This document shows positions 8,741-19,671 of a stretch of 64,000 nucleotides of DNA, in pieces. The stretch comes from Sulfuriferula sp. (GTDB lineage: Bacteria > Pseudomonadota > Gammaproteobacteria > Burkholderiales > Sulfuriferulaceae), in contig JABFSE010000001.1 of assembly GCA_013140765.1 (NCBI GenBank), positions 62,001-126,000 on the forward strand, read 5' to 3'. Made by a program: the position numbers and the translations under genes. Below the pieces are notes generated by a model, which saw nothing but the letters and a program-made list of their open reading frames with translations, did no database searches and was not told the DNA's origin. Every line of letters begins with the position of its first letter. Positions within the stretch are counted from its first letter, which is position 1.

Positions 8741-11700
8741 ATGAGCTTAACGCCAGAATACGACATCGGTCCACTTAGCTGGGTGAAAGAAGAAATTGAT
8801 CGTTCTATCAAACAAGTCAATGACATCATTGACCAATTTGACATCAGTAACGATGACCCTGCCGTACTGCGCCCTGCGCTAACCTTCTTGCATCAAGTCA
8901 CGGGTGCAATCGAAATGGTAGGCTTGCAAGGGGTCACCTTAATTTGTCAGGAAACCGAAAAACTACTCCATGCCTTAGCTCATGCCAGCATCAGCATCAC
9001 AGCAGAACAACTACAATTAGTTAAACACACCAACGTACAAATAGAACACTATCTTGATAGCCTGCTAAAAGGTCAGCCTAATCACGAACTGCAATTATTT
9101 TCCAGCTATCAGGCTGTCAGATTAGCACTGGGCATTACCCAGTCTTCCGAAACAGATTTATTTTTCCCCGATATGAGTGGGCGTGCGCCCAGACTGCCTA
9201 CACAAACTGAGCTTGCGCCTGAAGCACTAACACTGAGCTTAAAAAAAGCACGTGCCAGTTTCCAGCGCGGCCTACTCAGTTTCTTGCGTCAACAAGATAC
9301 TGAGCAAGGTCTGTCACTGATGCGCATAGCGGTAAGCCAAATAGAAAGTAATATGAGCATACCCGCCAGCCGCACATTTTGGTGGGGTGTTGGTGCTTTT
9401 GTCGATTGTTTACTTAACCGCGCCATTGAACCTAGCTTTGCCGTTAAACAGCTATGCGGACGCATAGATTTACAAATGCGCCGCCACATAGAAGGCTCAG
9501 CTAAAACAGCAGAACGACTATTACGCGATTTACTGTATTTTGTAGCCCAAAGCCACGAAGTCAATGAGCATGTCGCTGCCGTTAAAAACACCTTCAACTT
9601 AAACACACTCATTCCAAAAAACGCCAACGACCTAGCAGAAATTGATGCCTTGCACCCATTATTAAAGCAAATGTTAATGCAAATCAACAGTGCAAAAGAG
9701 TCGTGGATTAAACTTAGCTCAGGCAATATAGACAGCATTGACGCATTTATTAGTAGTATTGCAAACTTAAAAGTACCTGCACATCAGCTAAATAATACGC
9801 CTATCATCAATTTAGTCAGTGAAATTGACGCTATAGCCAATGATTACCGCCAATTGCCGTCAGAACGCCATGAAGCGATAGGTTTAGAAGTTGCCACTGC
9901 GTTATTATTTTTACAAAACAACCTAGAGCACTACGAAAACGTCACTGGTGAATTAGTCAAACAGACCGAGGTGCAAGGACAACGCCTGCGTGCCGCCGCC
10001 TACTCCAACATAGATGTTTCTGACATTGCCGATGTGCCATTATTAGACGAATACTCCCGCTTGGCGCAAGAGCGTTTGCTTATGGCGCAAGTAGCACAAG
10101 AAATACAAATCAGCATACAAAGAATAGAAGAAGCACTGGATGGATTTTTCCGCGATAACTTCCATGATAAAAAAGCACTCGCTGAGCTCGACCGCCCAAT
10201 TACTGAAATACATGGCGCACTCAGCATCATGCAGTTAAATGATGCCAATACTATTTTAGAACACACTCACCATTTAATTCAAACACTTAGCGACCCAGCT
10301 GCACCTGTTGATGAAACGAAATTTCCCATCATCGCAGATGCAATCAGCAGCATTAGCTTGTACGTTGACGCACAACGCTACCAGCGGCTAGATAGTGAGC
10401 GTATATTACACCCCATACTCAAGCAACTAGGGCTCATGCCTGAGGAACACCAAGAAGACAATTCTGAGCGCGTTGAAGACGACCTGAACCTGCTTAAAAC
10501 TGAGCTACACCTACAACTAGAAGAGTGGAAGCAAAACCCAGAACAGGCTGACACAAAAAAAAAATTAGTTGAAACACTACGTGAAATTAACCAGGATGCT
10601 GATTTAGTCGGGGACTACCAACTTAAACAGCATACGGCTGACGTCCTCAAACAAATTAACACCGAAGACCACGGCATGAGCCTAAACACGGTTAGTTTGG
10701 ACAATCTTGAGCAACAATTAAGCCCAGTGCCTGATGCACCTATCACTTCAGAAAACACGCCATTGGAACCCGTGGCTGACACGGTGGAGATAGATGCGGA
10801 GCTCCTAGAAATATTTTTAGAAGAAGCCACCGAAGTATTAACCAGCATCAGCACTGAATTAGTGGTGCTCGCGCAACAACCGCATCATATCGAGTCGCTA
10901 AAAACCACACGACGTAGTTTCCACACCCTCAAAGGCAGTGGTCGCATGGTCGGGCTAACTGATTTAGGCGAAGCCGCTTGGGCATTTGAGCAATTACTTA
11001 ATTTCTGGCTACAAGAAGAAAAAACGGCTAACACTACGCTATTAGATTTACTTAATGAGGCGCATCACCTATTTTCAATTTGGGTTACTGCTCTGCAAAC
11101 AAATCAGGCATTCACCTTAGATGCTCACCGCTTAATCACAGCCGCAGACCAACTCCGCACCCCACAGGCGATAAGCATTCCACCTGAAGTCAGCATGGAC
11201 ATGCCTGAGGTGTCGACAATTGCAATAGACAGCCATGCTGACACACCAGATTCAGCAGAAGATAATACAAGTGAAGTAGCACAAACAACTGATATTACAC
11301 CTGCCGAAACTGACATCACCACATCTAGCCCACAAAACTTCGACAACTATGATGATGAATCAAGCAATGCGGATACATTCTATCAGCAACCTGAATTCAC
11401 GCCAGTAAGCACCGAGCAATTTCCGCCTATAAACGACATAGCGGTAGTGCAAGACGATAGAGTAGCCATAGGCACTAACCTTATTTCGCCTGTATTACTG
11501 GATATATTTTTACGCGAAGCTGACCAACATTACCACACATTACAAACAGAATTTATACACCTGCAACAACACCCACAACTCCCTGTCAGCTACGAATTCA
11601 TGCGGGCGGCGCATACCTTGGCAGGCATTGCAGGGTTAACAGGCTTTTACGCCATCGCCGAGCTGGCACACGCCCTGGAATCATGGCTCAACCATCTGCA

Positions 11701-14290
11701 AGCAACCCTGGCACCATTACCAGAAAACGACACCAATACCGAGTTAGCCATTGCGGAAATTGCCATCATGCTACACAGCATACGCAAATATACGGCTCCC
11801 CAGTCAGCACCACTACTGATAGAACAGCTTAATCAAGCACAATTAGTCGTTGCCTTCACCCCACCCTATCAGAGCGAAACACCTGAAATACCTGAAATAC
11901 CTGAAATACCTGAAATACCTGAAGTAGCCGAAGTAGCCGAAGTAGCCGAAACAATGGTAGCAACACGACCAACCGCGACTTTAGATGAATTGCGCCTACC
12001 TAGTGACGAATCACAACGCACTCACTACCTCACCGACGATCTCGATGAACAACTATTACCGATTTTCTTAGAAGAAGCTGCCGAACTGATGCCCGCTATT
12101 GAGAAGTCAGTACGCAACTGGCAGGCTAATCCAGCAGGCGAAGAACAAGCCAATATACAACGCTTATTACACACCCTAAAAGGCAGCGCACGCATGGCTG
12201 GGGCGATGAGTTTAGGTGAGCTGACGCACGCCTTAGAAACCGACGTTATCAATGCAATTAACCAGCACCAATTAAGTGAAGACGCATTCAGCCAGTTTCA
12301 AACACAAACTGACGAACTTAACATCGCAGTAGAACGGCTACGTCACCCACAGCTGCCACAGATACCTGTTGCAGACGCTATCATGATGCCCGCATCCGCA
12401 TCTACACAGCCAGTCACGCCGACCAACACTCCCGCCACTAAAACGCTCACAACGGAAGTTGACAACAGCGCACAGATGCTCCGTGTCCGCGCCGACTTGG
12501 TTGACCGACTGGTTAATGAAGCGGGTGAAATCAATATCGCACGTTCACGTATGGAAAGCAGTGTGGCTGACATCAAAACCCACATCACCGACTTGAACGA
12601 AAACGTAAATCGCCTACGCACTCAATTACGCGAATTAGAAATTCAAGCAGAAAGCCAAATGCAATCAACGCTATCGCAAATGCAAAGCGAAGATAGCCAA
12701 TTCGACCCACTGGAGTTTGACCGTTTTACCCGCCTACAAGAACTAACCCGCATGATTGCCGAAAGTGTCAACGACGTGGGCACAGTACAACAAAACTTGG
12801 CACTCGGTTTACACGAAACAGACTCCGCCATTACCCAACAAGGGCGTTTAGCGAAAGACTTGCAACAAGCCTTGATGCACATACGCATGGTTCCCCTGTC
12901 TAGCATCTCTGACCGCCTGCATCGCACAGTGCGCTTGGCGGCTAAAGACTTAGGCAAAAAAGCCAGCTTACAGCTCATCGGTGAACATGTGGAATTTGAC
13001 CGTACTGTACTCGACAAAATGGTTGCGCCGCTAGAGCACTTGCTCCGCAACTCAGTCGCGCATGGTATAGAAATGCCGAATGACCGCACTCAGGCAGACA
13101 AATCAGAATATGGTGAAATTGTGCTCTACGCACGACAAGAAGGCAACGAAGTCGTCGTTGCCTTGCGTGACGATGGGCACGGGCTGAATTTGCCAGCCAT
13201 ACGCGCTAAAGCGATTAACAACGGCTTAATCAACGCCAATGACGAATTACCCAATGAAGAACTCATGCAGCTCATTTTTGCCAGTGGCTTCTCCACTGCC
13301 GAATCAGTCACCACCTTAGCGGGTCGTGGTGTGGGGATGGACGTTGTTAAAAATGAAATCAGCCAGCTAGGCGGTCGTATCGACATTGCTTCAGAGACAG
13401 GCAAAGGCGCACAATTCACCGTTTATCTGCCGCTCACTTTAGCCGTATCGCAAGCCGTATTGGTTCACGCGCATGAACGACTCTACGCTATTTCATCGTC
13501 GATGATAGAACAAGTTCAAGAATACAAAACCACGCAACTCAACGAATTATTAGCACTAGGTAGCATTACTTGGCAGAGCCACCAATATGACTTTTTTTAC
13601 CTCTCGCATTTGCTAGGCGAAACTGAAGCACAGCCTACGCAACAGCAATACAGCCCCGTATTATTACTAAAAAGCGGTAATCAACGCGCCGCTGTATTAG
13701 TTGACAGTCTCATAGGCAACCGCGAATTAGTGATTAAAAACATAGGCCCGCAACTTGCCCGCATCTCAGGTATCGCAGGCGCAACGGTAATGGGTAATGG
13801 ACAAATCGTTTTGATACTCAACCCAGTACAACTCGCGCAACGCCAAGGACTTGCCGTGCGCCAACAGGTTCAGCATACCCCAATTAGCTTGAACAACAAC
13901 GACAGCACGCCTAGCAAAACTGTCATGATAGTCGATGACTCGCTGACCGTGCGCAAAATCACCAGTCGCATTCTCATGCGCGAAGGCTACGAAGTCATCA
14001 CCGCCAAGGACGGTGTGGACGCATTACAAATCCTGCAAACTATCACCCCTGATGTGATGTTGCTCGATATTGAAATGCCGCGTATGGATGGCTTCGAGCT
14101 CACTAAAGTCATGCGTGCCGACAGTAAAATGCTGAACATTCCTATCATCATGATTACTTCACGCACTGCTGACAAACACAGGGAACATGCGATGAGCCTA
14201 GGCGTAAATGCCTACATGGGCAAGCCGTTCCAAGAGGATGAGCTACTGGCTAAAATTGCTGAACTAGCCCATATAGCTTGTGTAATTTAA
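8741..14290 (+). CDS. chpA: Pil-Chp hybrid chemotaxis kinase ChpA/PilL
   Basis: This 1849-residue CheA-type hybrid kinase controls type IV pili. Order of parts: an N-terminal Hpt-like helical domain (FLHQVTGA, H51), a long helical region, three clear Hpt motifs with H728 (HTLKGSGRMVG), H958 (HTLAGIAG) and H1144 (HTLKGSARMAG), the CheA dimerisation domain from about 1246, the ATPase domain (N box NSVAHG near 1435, G boxes DDGHG and GRGVGMDVV), a CheW-like domain near 1575-1710, and a C-terminal receiver with acceptor D1776. Low-complexity acidic linkers join the Hpt domains; one is a nine-base repeat tract at 11882-11950. H958 sits in HTLAG rather than HTLKG. No pilK methyltransferase or chpB methylesterase follows; a two-way terminator ends the operon. 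Confidence 0.95.
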   Translation: MSLTPEYDIGPLSWVKEEIDRSIKQVNDIIDQFDISNDDPAVLRPALTFLHQVTGAIEMVGLQGVTLICQETEKLLHALAHASISITAEQLQLVKHTNVQIEHYLDSLLKGQPNHELQLFSSYQAVRLALGITQSSETDLFFPDMSGRAPRLPTQTELAPEALTLSLKKARASFQRGLLSFLRQQDTEQGLSLMRIAVSQIESNMSIPASRTFWWGVGAFVDCLLNRAIEPSFAVKQLCGRIDLQMRRHIEGSAKTAERLLRDLLYFVAQSHEVNEHVAAVKNTFNLNTLIPKNANDLAEIDALHPLLKQMLMQINSAKESWIKLSSGNIDSIDAFISSIANLKVPAHQLNNTPIINLVSEIDAIANDYRQLPSERHEAIGLEVATALLFLQNNLEHYENVTGELVKQTEVQGQRLRAAAYSNIDVSDIADVPLLDEYSRLAQERLLMAQVAQEIQISIQRIEEALDGFFRDNFHDKKALAELDRPITEIHGALSIMQLNDANTILEHTHHLIQTLSDPAAPVDETKFPIIADAISSISLYVDAQRYQRLDSERILHPILKQLGLMPEEHQEDNSERVEDDLNLLKTELHLQLEEWKQNPEQADTKKKLVETLREINQDADLVGDYQLKQHTADVLKQINTEDHGMSLNTVSLDNLEQQLSPVPDAPITSENTPLEPVADTVEIDAELLEIFLEEATEVLTSISTELVVLAQQPHHIESLKTTRRSFHTLKGSGRMVGLTDLGEAAWAFEQLLNFWLQEEKTANTTLLDLLNEAHHLFSIWVTALQTNQAFTLDAHRLITAADQLRTPQAISIPPEVSMDMPEVSTIAIDSHADTPDSAEDNTSEVAQTTDITPAETDITTSSPQNFDNYDDESSNADTFYQQPEFTPVSTEQFPPINDIAVVQDDRVAIGTNLISPVLLDIFLREADQHYHTLQTEFIHLQQHPQLPVSYEFMRAAHTLAGIAGLTGFYAIAELAHALESWLNHLQATLAPLPENDTNTELAIAEIAIMLHSIRKYTAPQSAPLLIEQLNQAQLVVAFTPPYQSETPEIPEIPEIPEIPEVAEVAEVAETMVATRPTATLDELRLPSDESQRTHYLTDDLDEQLLPIFLEEAAELMPAIEKSVRNWQANPAGEEQANIQRLLHTLKGSARMAGAMSLGELTHALETDVINAINQHQLSEDAFSQFQTQTDELNIAVERLRHPQLPQIPVADAIMMPASASTQPVTPTNTPATKTLTTEVDNSAQMLRVRADLVDRLVNEAGEINIARSRMESSVADIKTHITDLNENVNRLRTQLRELEIQAESQMQSTLSQMQSEDSQFDPLEFDRFTRLQELTRMIAESVNDVGTVQQNLALGLHETDSAITQQGRLAKDLQQALMHIRMVPLSSISDRLHRTVRLAAKDLGKKASLQLIGEHVEFDRTVLDKMVAPLEHLLRNSVAHGIEMPNDRTQADKSEYGEIVLYARQEGNEVVVALRDDGHGLNLPAIRAKAINNGLINANDELPNEELMQLIFASGFSTAESVTTLAGRGVGMDVVKNEISQLGGRIDIASETGKGAQFTVYLPLTLAVSQAVLVHAHERLYAISSSMIEQVQEYKTTQLNELLALGSITWQSHQYDFFYLSHLLGETEAQPTQQQYSPVLLLKSGNQRAAVLVDSLIGNRELVIKNIGPQLARISGIAGATVMGNGQIVLILNPVQLAQRQGLAVRQQVQHTPISLNNNDSTPSKTVMIVDDSLTVRKITSRILMREGYEVITAKDGVDALQILQTITPDVMLLDIEMPRMDGFELTKVMRADSKMLNIPIIMITSRTADKHREHAMSLGVNAYMGKPFQEDELLAKIAELAHIACVI
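11882..11950 (+). repeat. two adjacent 9-bp in-frame minisatellites inside chpA
   Basis: The unit CCTGAAATA occurs four times (11882-11917), followed by CCTGAA, and then GTAGCCGAA occurs three times up to 11950. They encode PEI repeats then VAE repeats in the linker between the second and third Hpt motifs. Copy-number change would alter linker length by three residues without shifting the frame. Confidence 0.95.
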
Positions 14291-14300
14291 CAATCAAGCA

Positions 14301-14339
14301 CCCAATAAAAAACCCGCATTCAGCGGGTTTTTTATTGGG
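14301..14339. terminator. bidirectional terminator between chpA and uppP
   Basis: This is a perfect inverted repeat with 17-base arms (14301-14317 and 14323-14339) around the loop ATTCA. The core is ACCCGC/GCGGGT with A and T runs on either side. It serves both convergent genes, chpA (plus) and uppP (minus). Confidence 0.93.
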
Positions 14340-14351
14340 TCAAATACTAAC

Positions 14352-15176
14352 TCACAGCGACCAATGTACCACACCCGTATAAGCGGTAATTAACACCACG
14401 ATACCAAAAATGATGCGATACCAAGCGAATACCACAAAGTCATGCTGGCTAATAAACTTCAGTAATGCGCGTATTGCCACTAAAGCACTAAAAAATGCCG
14501 TTACAAAACCTATCGCAAACAACATCACATCACCTTGCGAACTCAGCAACAAATCTTTATGTTTATATACCTCATATACCGTCGCCGCCAACAAAGTAGG
14601 AATAGCCAAAAAGAACGAAAACTCAGTCGCTGTGCGTCGTGACAAACCGAACAACAAGCCGCCGATTATCGTCGCCCCTGAACGTGACGTACCTGGTATC
14701 AATGCCAATGTCTGCGCCAAACCAATTTTCAACGCATCTTGCCAACTCATTGCCTCCACACTATCAACACGCACAACATGCTCACGTTTTTCTGCCCATA
14801 GAATCACAATACCGCCAATAATAAACGCGGCGGCAACAGGCACAGGCTGGAACAAGTATTCTTTAATTTTATGCGCGAACAACAAGCCCAGCACAGCGGC
14901 AGGTAAAAAAGCGACGAGCAAATTCAATACAAATTTATTCGATTCAGCTTGCCCCAAGCCCTGCACCACCGTCACTATTTTGCGTCTATATTCCCAACAC
15001 ACAGCCAAAATCGCACCTGCCTGAATAATAATTTCAAACGCCTTGCCGCGCTCATCATTAAAATTCAACAAATCCCCAGCCAAAATCAAATGCCCCGTAC
15101 TGGATATAGGTAAAAACTCGGTCAAACCCTCGACCAACCCCAATATCACCGCCTTTAATGCCAATATAATATCCAT
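14352..15176 (-). CDS. uppP: undecaprenyl-diphosphatase UppP (BacA)
   Basis: UppP removes one phosphate from undecaprenyl pyrophosphate, recycling the lipid carrier for peptidoglycan and O-antigen synthesis; it also underlies bacitracin tolerance. It is an integral membrane protein of 274 residues. The catalytic signatures are [16 protein letters not shown] near the N-terminus and [15 protein letters not shown] in the second half. The longest frame begins at a GTG at 15185; the ATG at 15176 gives the usual [10 protein letters not shown] start and is preferred. It is convergent with chpA and stands alone downstream of thiC, separated from it by the terminator at 15262-15300. Confidence 0.95.
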   Translation of the reverse strand: MDIILALKAVILGLVEGLTEFLPISSTGHLILAGDLLNFNDERGKAFEIIIQAGAILAVCWEYRRKIVTVVQGLGQAESNKFVLNLLVAFLPAAVLGLLFAHKIKEYLFQPVPVAAAFIIGGIVILWAEKREHVVRVDSVEAMSWQDALKIGLAQTLALIPGTSRSGATIIGGLLFGLSRRTATEFSFFLAIPTLLAATVYEVYKHKDLLLSSQGDVMLFAIGFVTAFFSALVAIRALLKFISQHDFVVFAWYRIIFGIVVLITAYTGVVHWSL

Positions 15177-15261
15177 CGCACCCACATATTATTCAGAAAA
15201 AACACATCATAACAGCACAACATGACGCATTACTTAAAACCATCATCATGCACGCAAACAA

Positions 15262-15300
15262 AAAATGCGACCTACGCCTTGATAGCGCAGGTCGCATTTT
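15262..15300. terminator. intrinsic terminator after thiC
   Basis: AAAATGCGACCT (15262-15273) pairs perfectly with AGGTCGCATTTT (15289-15300) across a 15-base loop. It lies 14 bases past the thiC stop. On the minus strand the stem ends in a T run. Confidence 0.88.
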
Positions 15301-15313
15301 AGTCACTAAGCAA

Positions 15314-17274
<1,961 letters not shown>

Positions 17275-17281
<7 letters not shown>

Positions 17282-17362
17282 CTACGACGGTATAACCCGT
17301 ATCAGGTTCGAAGGGTGTGTCTCACTTTAGATAATTTTTATCCAAAGACCCCTAGCAGAGGT
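17275..17362 (-). promoter_or_regulatory. TPP riboswitch aptamer (THI element) before thiC
   Basis: The minus strand carries the conserved THI-box core: TAGGGGTC, GTGAGA with ACCCTTCGAACCTGAT, and CGTAGGGAAGCA. The outer stem P1 can form between TGCT (17357-17354) and AGCA (17278-17275). The Pfam/Rfam class is unmistakable from the GAACCTGAT and CGTAGGGAA blocks. It sits directly after the predicted transcription start. Confidence 0.95.
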
Positions 17363-17367
17363 GTTAA

Positions 17368-17394
17368 ATTATAGGAAATATGGAATAATCGCAA
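17368..17394 (-). promoter_or_regulatory. likely sigma-70 promoter for riboswitch-thiC
   Basis: On the minus strand, TATAAT at 17373-17368 is preceded by TTGCGA at 17394-17389 with a 15-base spacer. Initiation about seven bases on would begin the RNA at the edge of the aptamer. The spacer is shorter than ideal. Confidence 0.6.
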
Positions 17395-17418
17395 GATATT
17401 AGTGAGATAGGTATCAAA

Positions 17419-18072
17419 ATGAATATAGAACAAGCTCGTTTCAACATGATAGAACAACAAATTCGCCCTTGGGATGTACTTAATCCTGTGGTGCTTGACC
17501 TGTTGGCAAAAATCAAGCGTGAGGATTTCGTACCTGCCAATTACAGCACGCTGGCTTTCGTTGATATGGAAATCCCATTAGGTCATGGCGAAGTCATGAT
17601 GTCGCCTAAGCTGGAAGCGCGTATTTTACAAGAAGTAAACGTACAACCCGATGAAACGGTACTTGAAATCGGTACAGGCAGTGGCTACCTCACTGCGTTG
17701 CTATCGCATTTGGCTAAACGTGTTTACAGCGTTGACATTGTTTCCGACTTCAAAATGCAAACGCACGCCAATCTGCATACACACGGCATTAAGAATGTCA
17801 CACTGGAAACAGGCGATGCAGCTAAGGGCTGGTCTAAGCATGGTAAATACGATGTGATTATCGTCACTGGCTCCATGCCTGTATTACCAACCACGATATT
17901 AAACGACCTTAACATTGGTGGTCGTTTATTCGTAATCACAGGCGACGCACCTGCTATGTCTGCCCAGCTGATTACTTGCGTAGGCGAGGGTGCGTACAAT
18001 ACGGTAACTTTATTTGAAACCGTCGTTAAACCATTACAAAACGCGGTACAGCCTGAACGCTTCATATTCTAG
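17419..18072 (+). CDS. PCMT-family SAM-dependent methyltransferase (protein-L-isoaspartate O-methyltransferase-like)
   Basis: This 217-residue protein is of the L-isoaspartyl methyltransferase family. The SAM-binding motif I is VLEIGTGSGY (81-90), followed by the acidic residue in VYSVDIV. The usual substrate-side segment of true Pcm (a TISxP-type motif) reads GEVMMSPKLEAR here, so the repair function is uncertain; many betaproteobacterial proteins annotated as Pcm have this form and an unknown substrate. The TAG stop overlaps the GTG start of the rhodanese gene by one base, so the two are coupled. It is divergent from thiC. Confidence 0.85.
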   Translation: MNIEQARFNMIEQQIRPWDVLNPVVLDLLAKIKREDFVPANYSTLAFVDMEIPLGHGEVMMSPKLEARILQEVNVQPDETVLEIGTGSGYLTALLSHLAKRVYSVDIVSDFKMQTHANLHTHGIKNVTLETGDAAKGWSKHGKYDVIIVTGSMPVLPTTILNDLNIGGRLFVITGDAPAMSAQLITCVGEGAYNTVTLFETVVKPLQNAVQPERFIF

Positions 18073-18395
18073 TGCAACACCTTAGCCCACAGCAATTAAA
18101 CGTTTGGCTAACCGATACCTCACGCACCCCACCGTTACTATTGGATGTGCGTGAGCTTTGGGAATATCAAATCGCACATATCGCTAATTCACAACTGATG
18201 CCAATGAACACTGTGCTGGAACATATAGACCAGCTACAATCAACCACACCCACTGTTGTCATCTGCCACCACGGGGTACGCAGTATGCACGTTGCTAGGC
18301 TGTTAGCGCACCACCAGTTTACCGACCTCTACAACCTCAGCGGTGGGATAGATGCGTGGGCGCATAGTGTGGATTTAGCTATGGACGTTTATTGA
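18072..18395 (+). CDS. single-domain rhodanese-like protein
   Basis: This 107-residue rhodanese fold protein has the active-site loop CHHGVRS with the catalytic C65, and the N-terminal LLLDVRELWEYQIAHI typical of GlpE/PspE-like sulfurtransferases. It could carry persulfide sulfur; the acceptor is unknown. The start is GTG overlapping the methyltransferase stop by one base. The 3' end overlaps the convergent STAS gene by seven bases. The pairing of a PCMT-like methyltransferase with a rhodanese is common in betaproteobacteria, often before tolC, which is absent here. Confidence 0.9.
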   Translation: MQHLSPQQLNVWLTDTSRTPPLLLDVRELWEYQIAHIANSQLMPMNTVLEHIDQLQSTTPTVVICHHGVRSMHVARLLAHHQFTDLYNLSGGIDAWAHSVDLAMDVY

Positions 18396-19570
18396 CACTT
18401 ACGCGGCACGATAGTCGCCATCTGATCGACACCCATCGTTGTCAATAGCACCCTCACCATCATATTTGCCTCGATAATAACGACTTTTTTACCCAATGGT
18501 ATCAGTGCCATAAAGCTATCCATAAACAAACTGACGCTGGCGAATTCTATCCTGTCAACATCGTGCATATCTAGCTTAACCTCATCGCCCTGCTTCAGCG
18601 CATACTGCTTAAATGCCTCAAACACAGCGGCACTCGCGCTGTTTATTGTGCCTGACATTCTAAATGCAGTACGCTTTTCAGCCCCTTTATCACTCACTGG
18701 TGATGCGGCAATCACGACCACAGCGTGTTTAGGTGCTTCCCACGAAGGCGGTGATAGCTCGAAGTGAACAGCAAACTCCACTGCCAAATCTTCAAACTCA
18801 GCCTGCTTACCTTGTAGCTGGTAGAGTTGCAACAATAACAGCCAGGGCTCAGTGCTCGCGCTATCAGGTTGTTGCGTATAATGTTGCAACAAACTCACGA
18901 ACGCACCGCTGGCTATCTGCAAACTAGCTTGTTGCTTTTGCAATTTAGCGAGTGCCATTTGCAACAACTGCGCCCCTTCAGGCGTGACCTCGGTAATGCC
19001 CGACAAATCTAACTGAATAGCCCCCTTACTAGCGGCCTCTTGCAACAAGCCAATGCGCTCGGCCATCTGCCGGTCTAAACAGCCTTTCAAACTAAATAGC
19101 TGACCTTGCGTGTCCTGTATTTGCTGTGCATCAACGCGTTTAACCAAATGAACTTCAGCACCTGCACGCCAACCTGGTGGTGATTTTTCAAACTGCTGTA
19201 CGTATTCCAATGCTAATTGTTCAAAATCCTGTTTTTGCTGATTCGCTTCATACAAATTAAACAGCAAAAACCAATAAATTTCTTCGCTAGGTACGCTCTG
19301 CAATAATGCCTTAGTGTTATTCACTGCATCAGCCGTGCGCCCGTTTGCATAGAGCATGGCGGCATCTTCAACACCATCAGGAAACTGAGAAACCATCTCG
19401 GTGACTTCTATACTACCGTAGTCCATCTCACTATTAAAACGCTCCACCGTCAATGTGGTGGCGTGTATATCTGCTATCGCCTGCTCCTTCGTTTTAGGTT
19501 TAACCACCTTCACTTCAGGCACAGCGACTGCTTCATTATTTTTACTTTTGAATATGCCGAAAAAATCCAC
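18389..19570 (-). CDS. STAS-domain protein with an internal duplication
   Basis: This is a cytoplasmic 393-residue protein with no signal or membrane segment. Two STAS-like domains are visible, around residues 145-230 (LDLSGITEVTPEGAQLLQMAL) and 300-390 (DMHDVDRIEFASVSLFMDSF). Each is preceded by a helical unit with a shared signature: FEQLALEYVQQFEKSPPGW and FEDLAVEFAVHFELSPPSW. The protein therefore consists of two copies of a helical-plus-STAS module. The start is GTG at 19570 with GGGG upstream. STAS domains often serve as partner-binding switches; the partner is not known here. It is convergent with the rhodanese gene. Confidence 0.8.
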   Translation of the reverse strand: MDFFGIFKSKNNEAVAVPEVKVVKPKTKEQAIADIHATTLTVERFNSEMDYGSIEVTEMVSQFPDGVEDAAMLYANGRTADAVNNTKALLQSVPSEEIYWFLLFNLYEANQQKQDFEQLALEYVQQFEKSPPGWRAGAEVHLVKRVDAQQIQDTQGQLFSLKGCLDRQMAERIGLLQEAASKGAIQLDLSGITEVTPEGAQLLQMALAKLQKQQASLQIASGAFVSLLQHYTQQPDSASTEPWLLLLQLYQLQGKQAEFEDLAVEFAVHFELSPPSWEAPKHAVVVIAASPVSDKGAEKRTAFRMSGTINSASAAVFEAFKQYALKQGDEVKLDMHDVDRIEFASVSLFMDSFMALIPLGKKVVIIEANMMVRVLLTTMGVDQMATIVPRKCQ

Positions 19571-19671
19571 TCAATAACCCCATCAATTGCACTGACTAAT
19601 GCGTTATTATTGCCGTATCCACCACAAACAGCAACGCCTACTTCAGTTAATTTTACAATTCAGCAAATTTA

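Noticed and set aside
11882-11950. Short tandem repeats considered as a CRISPR or regulatory array
   Set aside because: Nine-base units without spacers, in frame inside chpA; coding minisatellite instead.
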